From the IMG/VR virus record IMGVR_UViG_3300042565_000370, positions 1 to 30,140 of that record: DNA of 30,140 bases; one strand, written 5' to 3'. This document shows, one piece after another, positions 19,317 through 27,731 of the stretch. Both the position numbers and the translations under genes were made by a program. The notes beneath the pieces were generated by a model. The model was not told the DNA's origin. It was given only the letters and a program-made list of their open reading frames with translations, and searched no databases. The stretch comes from a virus. The stretch's first letter is position 1; every line of letters starts with the position of its first letter.

Positions 19317-22024
19317 TAGAAATTTTAGTTGAAGGGCAACCTTTAGAATTGTTGCAAAATCCCGATGTGCTGATCACACGAAGCATTGCGGACATCCGTG
19401 AACCAGAATCACGAGAAAGTGAATGGTCAAAGACAATTGAGATTCCCGGTACTGCGACAAACAACAAAATCTTCTCTCATCTTTTTGAGGTTGAGCAGAC
19501 GGTCTACGGCACATCCTTCAATCCAAATATCAAAGCGGATTGCATTATCTACGAAGACGGGATTGAGCAGTTAAGAGGATTCTTGAGATTGCTCACCATT
19601 CGTGTGGATGATTCAACTCACATCGTGTATGAGGTAACTTGTCACGGACAATCTGCGGATTTGTTCACCAACATTGCAGACCTTAAACTGAACCAATTAG
19701 ATTTCACGGAATACAACCATACCTTGTCAAGTGGGAATGTCATTGATTCTTGGGATTCTCAAATCTACAAGAACGGAAGCCCACAAGCCTTCGCCTATGG
19801 TAGTGGGTATGTCTACGCAATGATTGACAAAGGTCATCCGTCAAACATCACTATTTGGGAGACAAATCAATTCACACCTTGCCTTTATGCAAAGACGGTT
19901 GTTGACAAGATATTCAACAATTCAGGGTTTACATACACAAACGATTCGTATTTTAACAACGACAAGTTCAAGAGATTAATCCTACCAAATCCATCCTCGT
20001 TGACTGCGGATGCAGCCATTTTGGAATCACGGAGGTTTAGAGCTTCTCGCACAACAACTGCTCAATCACTTGATTTGAACTCAATCTTGTTGTTTCAAAA
20101 CGATTCAACCGGTGGTAACTATGACAATGGTGGAAACTATAACAACACAACGGGACAATACACCTTGCCTGTGGGCGGTAACTTTGTTTTTGATGTTGAC
20201 TTGTCGTTAAATTACGCATCAACTGGCTATGCCCCTACATTCCAAGAGGACATTTGGCTTGTATTTGGATTGTATGCCAACGGAGTATTGAAGACAACTG
20301 CAACAGTCACCGTTGATTTTGGCTCTCCAGCGTTCAATGTGGCTTTGTATTTTCAACCGATAACATTGCTATCAGGTGAGGTAGTTGATATCCGTTTGGC
20401 TCAAGTATGGGATCAAGCAAATAACACGAATTTGACCAATTCACAATTCCAACTTGATATGGGAATTGGCTCATTTATGGAGAATGATCAAACATCATAC
20501 ACCTTTGGTTATGGTGAGACAGTTGATTTTGGTGTTTTCTTGAATTCGGAGATCAAGCAAAGTGATTTGCTGATGTCTTTCATCAAGATGTTCAACCTTT
20601 ATATTGAACCCAACAGAGACAATCCAAAGCAACTACGCATTGTTCCTCGTGATGAATTCTACAACGGCAGTCAAATTGATTGGACGGCAAAGTTGGATTA
20701 TTCACAAAGTGTGGAAATTGTGCCAATGGGAGAACTTGAAGCAAACCCATATGTGTTCACCTACAAGGAAGGAAAGGATGATGCGAATGTCACTTATCAA
20801 GAAAACTACCAATCAAACTACGGTTCACGAACATACAAGGTAGACAACCAATTCATCAAGAATGAAAAGAAGATTGAGATTGCATTCTCCCCAACTCAAG
20901 TAAGGTCATACAACTCGCAAAAGAATTTTGTCTTGTCGTATATGCCGAACAATCAGGATGGTGATTTGAGGATCCTGTACTATAGTGGTTTGGTTACTGG
21001 TGTGAATTGGAGGTTATGGTCTCAATATGCTGGTGTTGGTTTGAATTACGCAAACCGTTATTCATTGCCATTGACATTGCACTACGATTCAATCACCAAT
21101 CCAACTTTTGACATTCTCTTTGGGATGCCGAAAGAAATCGGAATCGGTGCTGGTTACAAATACACCAATTCAAACCTTGTCAATAATTTCTATTATCGGT
21201 TTTTGTCGGAGATAACTGGAAGCAATTCCAAGTTGTTTAGGGGATACTTTAGAATTACGCCAAAGGATTGGTTGAACTTGTCTTTTGCTGATGCTTACTT
21301 TTTTGAAGGTCAGTATTGGAGATTGAACAAAATTGAGGATTACAATCCAAGTGAAGATGGTGTGTATTTGTGTGAGTTCTTATTGGCTCAATTCATTCAA
21401 CCAGCAACTATTACACAAAAGACCATTGGTGCTGGAACTGGACAAGGTCAGCAAGGTGAAACCTATGGTGATACATATCCGGGTGGAAACAGACCATTCA
21501 AGCCGGGGATCAAAGGAGTGACTGTTGGTATTTCACAAGGTGGTGGAGGATTGGTTCAAGGAGATGGTGTAGTTCAAAACAACAATGCAAAGGATTCATT
21601 TTGCGTGGTATCTACAAACACGACATTCCAAGCAGGAACGGATGGGAGTGCTGCGATATTGTGTGAGGATTTTGCAGTCATCAAACCCAATACACTCTAT
21701 GTCGGTAACTACGAGATGTATCCATCCTTTTTGAGTGGTGGTTCGGTCAAGACGGTAACGGCAAACACAACGGCAACAAAAGACGATAGATTGTTTTTGG
21801 TTGATACCACAAGTGGAAACAAGACAATCACCTTGCCTGATCCAACGGGTTTAAGCGGTAAACAATTTGCAGTCAAAAAATTAACTTCCGCACATACCAT
21901 CACCGTTGATACAACTGGAACGGCAAAGATTGACGGTGCGGATACACATTCGATCAATCAACATTGGGCATCACACATCTTTGAAACGGATGGCGTGGAT
22001 TACTTTATAATAGCAGAAAAATAA
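19313..22024 (+). CDS. Large tail tip / baseplate-hub-like protein
   Basis: This 903-residue protein starts MIEILVEGQPLELLQNPDVLITRSIADIREPESRESEWSKTIEIPGT, then has long strand-rich regions (Asn/Thr/Tyr-rich), a section with MSFIKMFNLYIEPNRDNPKQLRIVPRDEFY, and a Gly-rich linker (about 710-745, GAGTGQGQQGETYG ...) leading to a C-terminal domain with LFLVDTTSGNKTITLPDPTG and HTITVDTTGTAKIDG. The layout (hub-like body, flexible Gly linker, small beta domain) suggests that the C-terminal domain is exposed and binds a surface. The TAATG junction at 22022-22026 links it to the tape measure. Confidence 0.65.
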   Translation: MIEILVEGQPLELLQNPDVLITRSIADIREPESRESEWSKTIEIPGTATNNKIFSHLFEVEQTVYGTSFNPNIKADCIIYEDGIEQLRGFLRLLTIRVDDSTHIVYEVTCHGQSADLFTNIADLKLNQLDFTEYNHTLSSGNVIDSWDSQIYKNGSPQAFAYGSGYVYAMIDKGHPSNITIWETNQFTPCLYAKTVVDKIFNNSGFTYTNDSYFNNDKFKRLILPNPSSLTADAAILESRRFRASRTTTAQSLDLNSILLFQNDSTGGNYDNGGNYNNTTGQYTLPVGGNFVFDVDLSLNYASTGYAPTFQEDIWLVFGLYANGVLKTTATVTVDFGSPAFNVALYFQPITLLSGEVVDIRLAQVWDQANNTNLTNSQFQLDMGIGSFMENDQTSYTFGYGETVDFGVFLNSEIKQSDLLMSFIKMFNLYIEPNRDNPKQLRIVPRDEFYNGSQIDWTAKLDYSQSVEIVPMGELEANPYVFTYKEGKDDANVTYQENYQSNYGSRTYKVDNQFIKNEKKIEIAFSPTQVRSYNSQKNFVLSYMPNNQDGDLRILYYSGLVTGVNWRLWSQYAGVGLNYANRYSLPLTLHYDSITNPTFDILFGMPKEIGIGAGYKYTNSNLVNNFYYRFLSEITGSNSKLFRGYFRITPKDWLNLSFADAYFFEGQYWRLNKIEDYNPSEDGVYLCEFLLAQFIQPATITQKTIGAGTGQGQQGETYGDTYPGGNRPFKPGIKGVTVGISQGGGGLVQGDGVVQNNNAKDSFCVVSTNTTFQAGTDGSAAILCEDFAVIKPNTLYVGNYEMYPSFLSGGSVKTVTANTTATKDDRLFLVDTTSGNKTITLPDPTGLSGKQFAVKKLTSAHTITVDTTGTAKIDGADTHSINQHWASHIFETDGVDYFIIAEK

Positions 22025-23721
22025 TGGCAATAACAGCAGCGATTGACTTAACGGTCAAAAAACCTTCATTTGGCTCTATCAAGTCAGAAATCAAACAACT
22101 ATCTCTTGAAGCACAAAGAGCAGTAAAGGAATTCGGTGCATTCTCACCTGAAGCGAGAAGGGCTGAACAAGCACTTGCTGAAGCACGAGATATGATGGAG
22201 GATTTCAATGATCGTGTGGCAGCATTAAACCCTGATAAGTTTGCACAAATCAACACGGTTGTTCAAGGTGTAGCTCGTGGATTCCAAGCAGCACAAGGTG
22301 CAGTTGCATTGTTTGGCAACCAATCCGAGGAACTGGAGAAGACATTGGTCAAGTTGCAAGGTGCAATGGCATTGGCTGAAGGCTTGGAAGGTCTTGGCAA
22401 GGTTCAACAACAATTTGGGGCGTTGGCAAGTACAATCAAAGGCAAGGTTGTAAACGCATTCACTACCTTAAGAGGTGCAATCACGGCAACTGGGATAGGT
22501 TTGTTGGCAGTTGCTTTGGGTTATGTTGTCGGAAACTTTGAGAAATTGAGTGCTGCAATAACCAATGCAATTCCCGGATTGAAAACCGTTTCCGCAATTG
22601 TAGGTAATTTGGTTCAGCAGTTTACAGATTTCATCGGAGTAACTTCACAAGCCGAAAGAAACTACAAAGCATTCAAGAAATCAATTGAAGTCACCAATGC
22701 TGAATTGCAAGGTCAAATTGATATTCTATCTGCACAAGGAGACAAGCAAACCGAGATTTTTGAACTCCGCAAAAAGATTGTAGAAAACGAATTGAATCTA
22801 ATTAAAAAACGCAGAAGTGAGGGAGTGAAATTGACTGAAGAAGAAGTTGCTGAAGAAGCTCGTTTGTATGCTGAATTGACCGTGAAGAAAAAAGTCATTG
22901 ATGCTGAAGAGAAAAAATACGAACAAGACAAACAGAAAGAAGCCGAAGAAAGACGCAAATCACACGCAAAGCGTTTGCAAGATTTGGACAATCAAATTAA
23001 TGATGAGAAATTAAAAAAGGATTTGCAAAATGCCGATGATGAATATAAGAGAATAGAAAAGGAATTACTGATTCAAATTTCAAACCTTTCAAATTGGTAT
23101 GCGGAACAAGTTGAAATGGCAAAAGGAAACAAAGAGGAGATTCAAAAGATTGACCAATTGTATGCAGCAAAGACACTTGCATTTGAACAAGAATACAACA
23201 AAAAACGAATTGCATTAAATCTCAAAGCCGATCAACAAATTAGAGATGCCAAATTATCAATTGCCAAAAGCACGGTTGATGGCTTGACTTCTTTGAATAC
23301 TATCTTGACCAACGAAGAGAAGAAGCGAGAGAACATTCAAAAGGGCATTGCATTGGTTGAAATTGCGATTGATAGTGCGATTGCTTTTTCAGGATTAAAT
23401 GCGGAATCTGCTCAAGCATCTGCAAAGGTCGCTGGTATTCTCGGACCTGCAACGCCTTTGTTCACCGCTGCATATTATGCTCAAGGTGTGGCAAGGATTT
23501 TGGCGAATGTAGCGAAGGCAAAACAAGTGCTTTCCGGTGGAAGCGGTCAAGGTGGTGTGAGTGCTTCCCCCATTGCAATCAATCCTCCTAATTTGACATC
23601 ATCTTCATTGCCTACGGAAACTGGTGCGGGATTTCCGCAGAAAGTATTTGTAACGGAAGGTGATATCAGCCGATCACAAGCAAGGGTTGGAAACACAAAA
23701 AGGGTATCTGTTGTACGATAA
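22024..23721 (+). CDS. Tail tape measure protein
   Basis: This 565-residue protein is largely helical, with an N-terminal coiled coil (SLEAQRAVKEFGAFSPEARRAEQALAEARDMMEDF), a hydrophobic middle (about residues 130-205, GLLAVALGYVVGNF and AITNAIPGLKTVSAIVGNLV), a long charged coiled coil (about 230-400) and another hydrophobic patch (ALVEIAIDSAIAFSG). This is the pattern of tape measures, which set tail length and enter the host with the DNA. By the usual 0.15 nm per residue the tail would be near 85 nm. It is short for a siphovirus. It is followed by the protease gene after a 15-base gap. Confidence 0.78.
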   Translation: MAITAAIDLTVKKPSFGSIKSEIKQLSLEAQRAVKEFGAFSPEARRAEQALAEARDMMEDFNDRVAALNPDKFAQINTVVQGVARGFQAAQGAVALFGNQSEELEKTLVKLQGAMALAEGLEGLGKVQQQFGALASTIKGKVVNAFTTLRGAITATGIGLLAVALGYVVGNFEKLSAAITNAIPGLKTVSAIVGNLVQQFTDFIGVTSQAERNYKAFKKSIEVTNAELQGQIDILSAQGDKQTEIFELRKKIVENELNLIKKRRSEGVKLTEEEVAEEARLYAELTVKKKVIDAEEKKYEQDKQKEAEERRKSHAKRLQDLDNQINDEKLKKDLQNADDEYKRIEKELLIQISNLSNWYAEQVEMAKGNKEEIQKIDQLYAAKTLAFEQEYNKKRIALNLKADQQIRDAKLSIAKSTVDGLTSLNTILTNEEKKRENIQKGIALVEIAIDSAIAFSGLNAESAQASAKVAGILGPATPLFTAAYYAQGVARILANVAKAKQVLSGGSGQGGVSASPIAINPPNLTSSSLPTETGAGFPQKVFVTEGDISRSQARVGNTKRVSVVR

Positions 23722-23736
23722 TGCTATTTGAATAAG

Positions 23737-24732
23737 ATGAAACTTCCAGTTTACAAATTAGACATCAACGAATTTGACGAGGAGACAGGCATTGACTTTG
23801 TTTCTCTCGTTGAAAACGCAGCCATTCAAAAGGATTTTCTCGCATTCAATGAGCAGTTTGTTGAACCCAATCCAAACGAGAGTGAAGAAGAGTTCGTTCA
23901 AAGATGCATTCCAATCTTGATTGGCGAAGGCAAGGATAGTGAACAAGCCGTTGCAATCTGTTATTCAATGTATCAGTCAAAGTTTGAGAGTTACACGGAT
24001 TATCCTGAAGGTGCGAAAGCCAATGCCGAAAGAGGTATCCGGTTGAACGAGGAGAACGGCAACAAGTGTGCAACACAAGTGGGCAAGGTGAGAGGTCAAC
24101 AATTGGCTCAAGGTGAACCGATAAGTGATGACACCGTTCAACGGATCTATTCATATCTATCACGAGCAAAGGAATACTACAACCCCGATGATGATACCGC
24201 TTGTGGAACAATCTCATATTTGTTGTGGGGCGGTGAAGAGATGTTGCGTTGGACAGAACGCAAATTGTCAGCAAGTAAATTTGCCATCCAAGACGAGGAA
24301 AAAAGAATCGTGACTGGGGCTGCGATGATTGCGGATTTACCCATCTATCGCAGAGATGAGATCCGTGGTGAATACTATGTGGTGTTTGACAAGGAATCCA
24401 TCTTCAAGATTGCCAAGAAATGGGCAAGGTCAAACCAGTACAACTCCGTGAACGCACACCACAAAACACCCATAATGAATGGCGTGAGTTTGTTTGAATC
24501 ATACATCATAGATCGTGAAAGAGGGGTGATGCCACCGAAGGGATTTGAAGAAGTTGCAGATGGAAGTTGGTTTGTTTCGTATCTCATTGACAACGATGAT
24601 GTGTGGGCAAAAGTGAAATCAGGTGAGTTCAAAGGATTCTCCGTTGAGGGTGTTTTTGATTTCCCCGAAGACAAAGAAGAACAACTCATTGAGCAGATGA
24701 AAGAGATTCTTTCCAAGTGGAATGGAAAGTAA
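23737..24732 (+). CDS. Prohead protease, XkdF-like
   Basis: ATG 23737 gives 331 residues (MKLPVYKLDINEFDEETGIDFVSLVENAAIQ); a TTG at 23728 is less likely. The C-terminal half fits XkdF-type serine proteases (GAAMIADLPIYRRDEIRGEYYVVFDKESI, VNAHHKTPIMNG with paired His, and GEFKGFSVEGVF with the Ser). Before it lies an inserted part (FVQRCIPILIGEGKDSEQAVAICYSMY, then AKANAERGIRLNEENGNKCATQVGKVR) also known in Bacteroidota prohead proteases. It cleaves scaffold and capsid during head maturation. It precedes scaffold and capsid as usual. Confidence 0.82.
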   Translation: MKLPVYKLDINEFDEETGIDFVSLVENAAIQKDFLAFNEQFVEPNPNESEEEFVQRCIPILIGEGKDSEQAVAICYSMYQSKFESYTDYPEGAKANAERGIRLNEENGNKCATQVGKVRGQQLAQGEPISDDTVQRIYSYLSRAKEYYNPDDDTACGTISYLLWGGEEMLRWTERKLSASKFAIQDEEKRIVTGAAMIADLPIYRRDEIRGEYYVVFDKESIFKIAKKWARSNQYNSVNAHHKTPIMNGVSLFESYIIDRERGVMPPKGFEEVADGSWFVSYLIDNDDVWAKVKSGEFKGFSVEGVFDFPEDKEEQLIEQMKEILSKWNGK

Positions 24733-24771
24733 AATTGCAACAAGTAAAAACAAAATCTAATTTATATCAAA

Positions 24772-25308
24772 ATGAACGCAAAAGAAACACTCAAGGAAAT
24801 CCGCACGATGCTGGGATTCTCCGAAGAAGAAATCAAAGTTGAGATGGCAACTGCCACTTTGACTGATGGAACAATCGTTGAATGGGAAGGTGAATTGGTT
24901 GTAGGAACTGCCATCTTTGTTCAAACTGCTGAAGGTTCAATCCCAGCACCTGATGCAACTCACGAAGTTGAAGGTGGTTTGTTGGTGACAACTGTTGACG
25001 GTATCGTTACTGAAATCGTTGAACCAGAAATTGAAATTGAGATTGAAGCCAAAGAAGAGTTTGCAACCGTATCTCATTTCAATGATGTTGTATCAAAGTT
25101 GGAAAGTGCAATCGCAGAATTGTCTGCAAAAGTTGTGGCTTTGTCTGCATCTAACACCCAGCACAAGGAAGCAATGAGCAAAGCAATTGATCTTATTGAG
25201 AAAGTTGCTGACTTACCAAGCGAAACCCCAATCAAAACTCCAGTTTCAAACAAAAAGAATGATCAGTTTGAAGCACTTAAAAAATTCAAAAACGCAATAA
25301 ACAAATAA
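24772..25308 (+). CDS. Scaffold-like protein
   Basis: This 178-residue acidic protein has strands in its first half (ATLTDGTIVEWEGELVVGTAIFVQT) and an EIEIEIEAKEE stretch, then a coiled coil (FNDVVSKLESAIAELSAKVVALSAS) and a basic tail (NKKNDQFEALKKFKNAINK). Position between protease and capsid, acidity and coiled coil with a basic end are features of capsid scaffolds. The basic tail could bind the capsid inner face. Before it lie 39 untranslated bases with a TTG ... TAATTTAT pair at promoter-like spacing (20 bases), a weak match only. Confidence 0.6.
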   Translation: MNAKETLKEIRTMLGFSEEEIKVEMATATLTDGTIVEWEGELVVGTAIFVQTAEGSIPAPDATHEVEGGLLVTTVDGIVTEIVEPEIEIEIEAKEEFATVSHFNDVVSKLESAIAELSAKVVALSASNTQHKEAMSKAIDLIEKVADLPSETPIKTPVSNKKNDQFEALKKFKNAINK

Positions 25309-25312
25309 AACT

Positions 25313-26242
25313 ATGTCATTTTCAGTAGGAACACTCGCTAATTACACCAACGAACAATCAACTGACTTGTTGGTAAAAGCTCTTTTCGGGAGCAAAACTG
25401 CAACCTTGTTGCAATCTTCTAACCAAGTTCAAGTAGGTGTTAAATCTGCATCTGCGTTGAACATCCTTGCTTCAACCGTTTTCTTCCAAGCCGATGGTTG
25501 TGGTTACAATCCAAGTGGTACAACTGCCTTCACTCAACGTAATATCACCGTTGGTGCAGTGAAAGTTGAAGAAACTCTTTGCCCAAAAACATTGGAAGCA
25601 AAGTGGATGCAAACACAAATCATGCCTGGTTCACCAACTATGATTCCTTTTGAAGAGCAAGTAGGTGCTGAAAAGGCTGCCGTTATTGCACAAACTTTGG
25701 AAGTTGCAATGTGGCAAGGTGATACCGCTTCTGGTAACCCTAACTTGAACCGTTTCGATGGTTTCAACAAAATCATTGCTGCCGCTTCTCCAGTATTGGC
25801 AAACTCTGCACCAACTACATTCGCTTCAATCACCGCTGCAAACATCGATGACATCTTGGATCAGGTTTACGCCAACATCCCTGCTGCCGTTGCTGAAAAA
25901 ACTGACTTGGTTTGTTTCTTGGGAATTGATGCCTACAAATTGATGTTGGTAAACTTGAAGAACGCTAACTTGTTTCACTATGTTGCCGATGCTGCCACTT
26001 CAATGGAAATGGTTTACCCCGGTACTAACATGAAGTTGATCGCTGTTGGTGGTTTGAACGGAACTAACAAGATTGTTGCTGGTTCTTTGAGCAACTTCTT
26101 TATGGGTACTGACTTGATTGACGAGCAAGAAGAAGTGAAAATGTGGTATTCACAGGACAACGATGAGGTTCGTGTTCGTTTCACTTTCAAGGCTGGTGTT
26201 CAGGTTGCATTCCCCGGAGAAATCGTTTACTTCACCCTTTAA
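25313..26242 (+). CDS. Major capsid protein (HK97-like fold)
   Basis: This 309-residue protein begins MSFSVGTLANYTNEQSTDLLVKALFGSK and contains typical capsid segments: TLCPKTLEAKWMQTQIMPGSPTMIPFEEQVGAEKA, LEVAMWQGDTAS, a spine-like helix (NIDDILDQVYANIPAAVAEK) and an A-domain (KLMLVNLKNANLF, MKLIAVGGLNG). It forms the shell. It is four bases after the scaffold gene. The codons appear biased towards frequent ones, with few rare runs, as expected for the most abundant virion protein. Confidence 0.82.
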   Translation: MSFSVGTLANYTNEQSTDLLVKALFGSKTATLLQSSNQVQVGVKSASALNILASTVFFQADGCGYNPSGTTAFTQRNITVGAVKVEETLCPKTLEAKWMQTQIMPGSPTMIPFEEQVGAEKAAVIAQTLEVAMWQGDTASGNPNLNRFDGFNKIIAAASPVLANSAPTTFASITAANIDDILDQVYANIPAAVAEKTDLVCFLGIDAYKLMLVNLKNANLFHYVADAATSMEMVYPGTNMKLIAVGGLNGTNKIVAGSLSNFFMGTDLIDEQEEVKMWYSQDNDEVRVRFTFKAGVQVAFPGEIVYFTL

Positions 26243-26254
26243 TCTTCATAAAAT

Positions 26255-26761
26255 ATGCCCTGTTTACTCACACAAGGATTCACTCTTGACTGCAAGGATG
26301 CAGTCGGAGGCATCAAATCAATCCACCTTATCACTTGGGTTGATTCAAAATTCACAATTGCAAGTGGTGAAGTAACTGGCACAACCGTTGCAAGTGGTGA
26401 TGTTTACGATTACGAGTTGCCGAAAGGTACTGGATCATTGACCATCACCACCAACGTATCTGTTGAGAACGGAACATCATTCAATCAATCGGATGTTGTT
26501 TTCAAACTTCGCAGATTGTCAACCACCAAGCGTAACGAAATGAAGCTCCTTGCTCAAGGTCGTTGCTATTGCATCGTTAAGAACAACAACGATGAGTATT
26601 GGTTGGTCGGCAAGGAGTACGGATGTGATGTGACTGCAATGGTTGCAAACACCGGTACTGCTATGGGCGATAGTAACGGTTATGAAGTTACTCTTTCCGC
26701 TATCGAAGCGGAAGCACCTTACAAATTGCAAAGTTCAGTTGTTACCGCTTTAGGTATCTAA
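26255..26761 (+). CDS. Putative major tail (tube) protein
   Basis: This 168-residue strand-rich protein (MPCLLTQGFTLDCKDAVGGIKSIHLITWVD, then EVTGTTVASGDVYDYELPKGTGSLTITTNV, KLRRLSTTKRNEMKLLAQGRCYCIVKNN) ends with a GYEVTLSAIEAEAPYKL segment. It matches a Bacteroidota phage family generally taken as tail tube or head decoration. Position right after the capsid and before a strong terminator shows that it ends the head block and is made in high amounts. Decoration protein is the alternative. Confidence 0.5.
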   Translation: MPCLLTQGFTLDCKDAVGGIKSIHLITWVDSKFTIASGEVTGTTVASGDVYDYELPKGTGSLTITTNVSVENGTSFNQSDVVFKLRRLSTTKRNEMKLLAQGRCYCIVKNNNDEYWLVGKEYGCDVTAMVANTGTAMGDSNGYEVTLSAIEAEAPYKLQSSVVTALGI

Positions 26762-26787
26762 TTGATTCTTGTTTCATAGGTCGAATG

Positions 26788-26814
26788 GGGAGGGCAATTG
26801 CTCTCCCTTTTTTT
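26788..26814 (+). terminator. Intrinsic terminator after head block
   Basis: GGGAGGGC (26788-26795) pairs with GCTCTCCC (26800-26807), with one G-T pair, around an AATT loop, followed by seven T (26808-26814). This is the clearest terminator in the window. It separates the capsid block from the fibre block. Confidence 0.85.
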
Positions 26815-26842
26815 GTTACATATTTTTACTCTCGCTATTTTG
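26812..26842 (+). promoter_or_regulatory. Promoter for fibre block, overlapping the terminator T-run
   Basis: The last T of the terminator and the following G form a TTTG -33 element (26812-26815). A -7-like TATTTTG follows 20 bases later at 26836-26842 (one base short of TAnnTTTG). ATG 26848 is 6 bases after its last base. Terminator and promoter share bases, so the units are tightly switched over. Confidence 0.5.
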
Positions 26843-26847
26843 TAGAG

Positions 26848-27192
26848 ATGTTGGTAATTGAAAAAGCGGAATCAAAGAATTGGTATTTGACCTTGACGGA
26901 AAAAGTCACGATTGCAAATCCATACTTCCTTTTCAACCTTACCCATCTATTGACTGATCAAGTGGTGAATGTAATCTTGACAGACATCTCAACTCACAAA
27001 GAAAGATACAATCAATTTGCAGTTGTTGAAGGCACGACATTCACTCTCTTAAATGGTGAGTACGAATACAAGGTTTATGCTCAAACATCGGCAATCAATA
27101 CCAATCCATTACTTGCCAATGAGCTTGTTGAAACTGGTATCTTGAAATGTCAGTTGGTCGAGCAACCTGAAGTGTTCTATTCCCCAGCGTGA
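26848..27192 (+). CDS. Fibre-region protein, strand-rich
   Basis: ATG 26848 gives 114 residues (MLVIEKAESKNWYLTLTEKVTI ...), strand-rich, with FLFNLTHLLTDQVVNVILTDISTHKERYNQF and NGEYEYKVYAQTS. A start at 26785 in the same frame would lie inside the terminator and is rejected. The upper half is a beta sandwich-like pattern often seen in small virion-associated proteins of Bacteroidota phages. GTGA overlap with the next gene. Confidence 0.6.
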   Translation: MLVIEKAESKNWYLTLTEKVTIANPYFLFNLTHLLTDQVVNVILTDISTHKERYNQFAVVEGTTFTLLNGEYEYKVYAQTSAINTNPLLANELVETGILKCQLVEQPEVFYSPA

Positions 27193-27731
27193 ACAAACAA
27201 CACGACATATTGCCAACATCACCCGTTGATGTCTTTGTTAAGTTGGCAACTCAAAATGCCGATATGTTCGTCACCCAAGATGGGGATTTTCTCGGATTTG
27301 AAGGTATTGCTTTCATTGATTCAAAAGAATACAAGCCTACGCTTGTACAGAAGCAATCTAATCGCACTTTATTAAGCAAAGTATATCAACCTACGCTGAA
27401 CAAGAAAAAGATTGATTACACGCTCAATTTGAAAACCTACAATTTTGTAGAATCAAAGAAGCAAAGGAACATTTCACAAAGCGTTAAAAGTTATGTTCCC
27501 AGTTTAACGGCAAAACAAAACAACATAACCGAGAGTGCGAAGAGTTACACCCCCGGGTTGAACGAGACAATCATTCAAGATACATTTGATTTTTTGATGA
27601 CTCAAGATTTACACTATTTGACAACTCAAGATGGTGACTATTTAGGATTTGACAAAATCTTTATTGGCTATTTACTTACAACAAACAACGAGTTTATGAG
27701 AACTCAAGACGGCAACTTTTTAGAATTATGA
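27189..27731 (+). CDS. Fibre-region repeat protein (18-residue repeats)
   Basis: GTG 27189 overlaps the previous stop and gives 180 residues. It has a TQDGDFLGF motif near residue 29, a five-copy array of 18-residue units in the middle (residues about 46-135, each with S/L/V/A-K-x-Y near the start, e.g. SKEYKPTL, SKVYQPTL, LKTYNFVE, VKSYVPSL, AKSYTPGL) and two more TQDGD/N motifs (LTTQDGDYLGF, MRTQDGNFLEL) at the end. Such short repeats form elongated structures, so a fibre stalk or adaptor is likely. I do not recognise a named family. Confidence 0.6.
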   Translation: MNKQHDILPTSPVDVFVKLATQNADMFVTQDGDFLGFEGIAFIDSKEYKPTLVQKQSNRTLLSKVYQPTLNKKKIDYTLNLKTYNFVESKKQRNISQSVKSYVPSLTAKQNNITESAKSYTPGLNETIIQDTFDFLMTQDLHYLTTQDGDYLGFDKIFIGYLLTTNNEFMRTQDGNFLEL

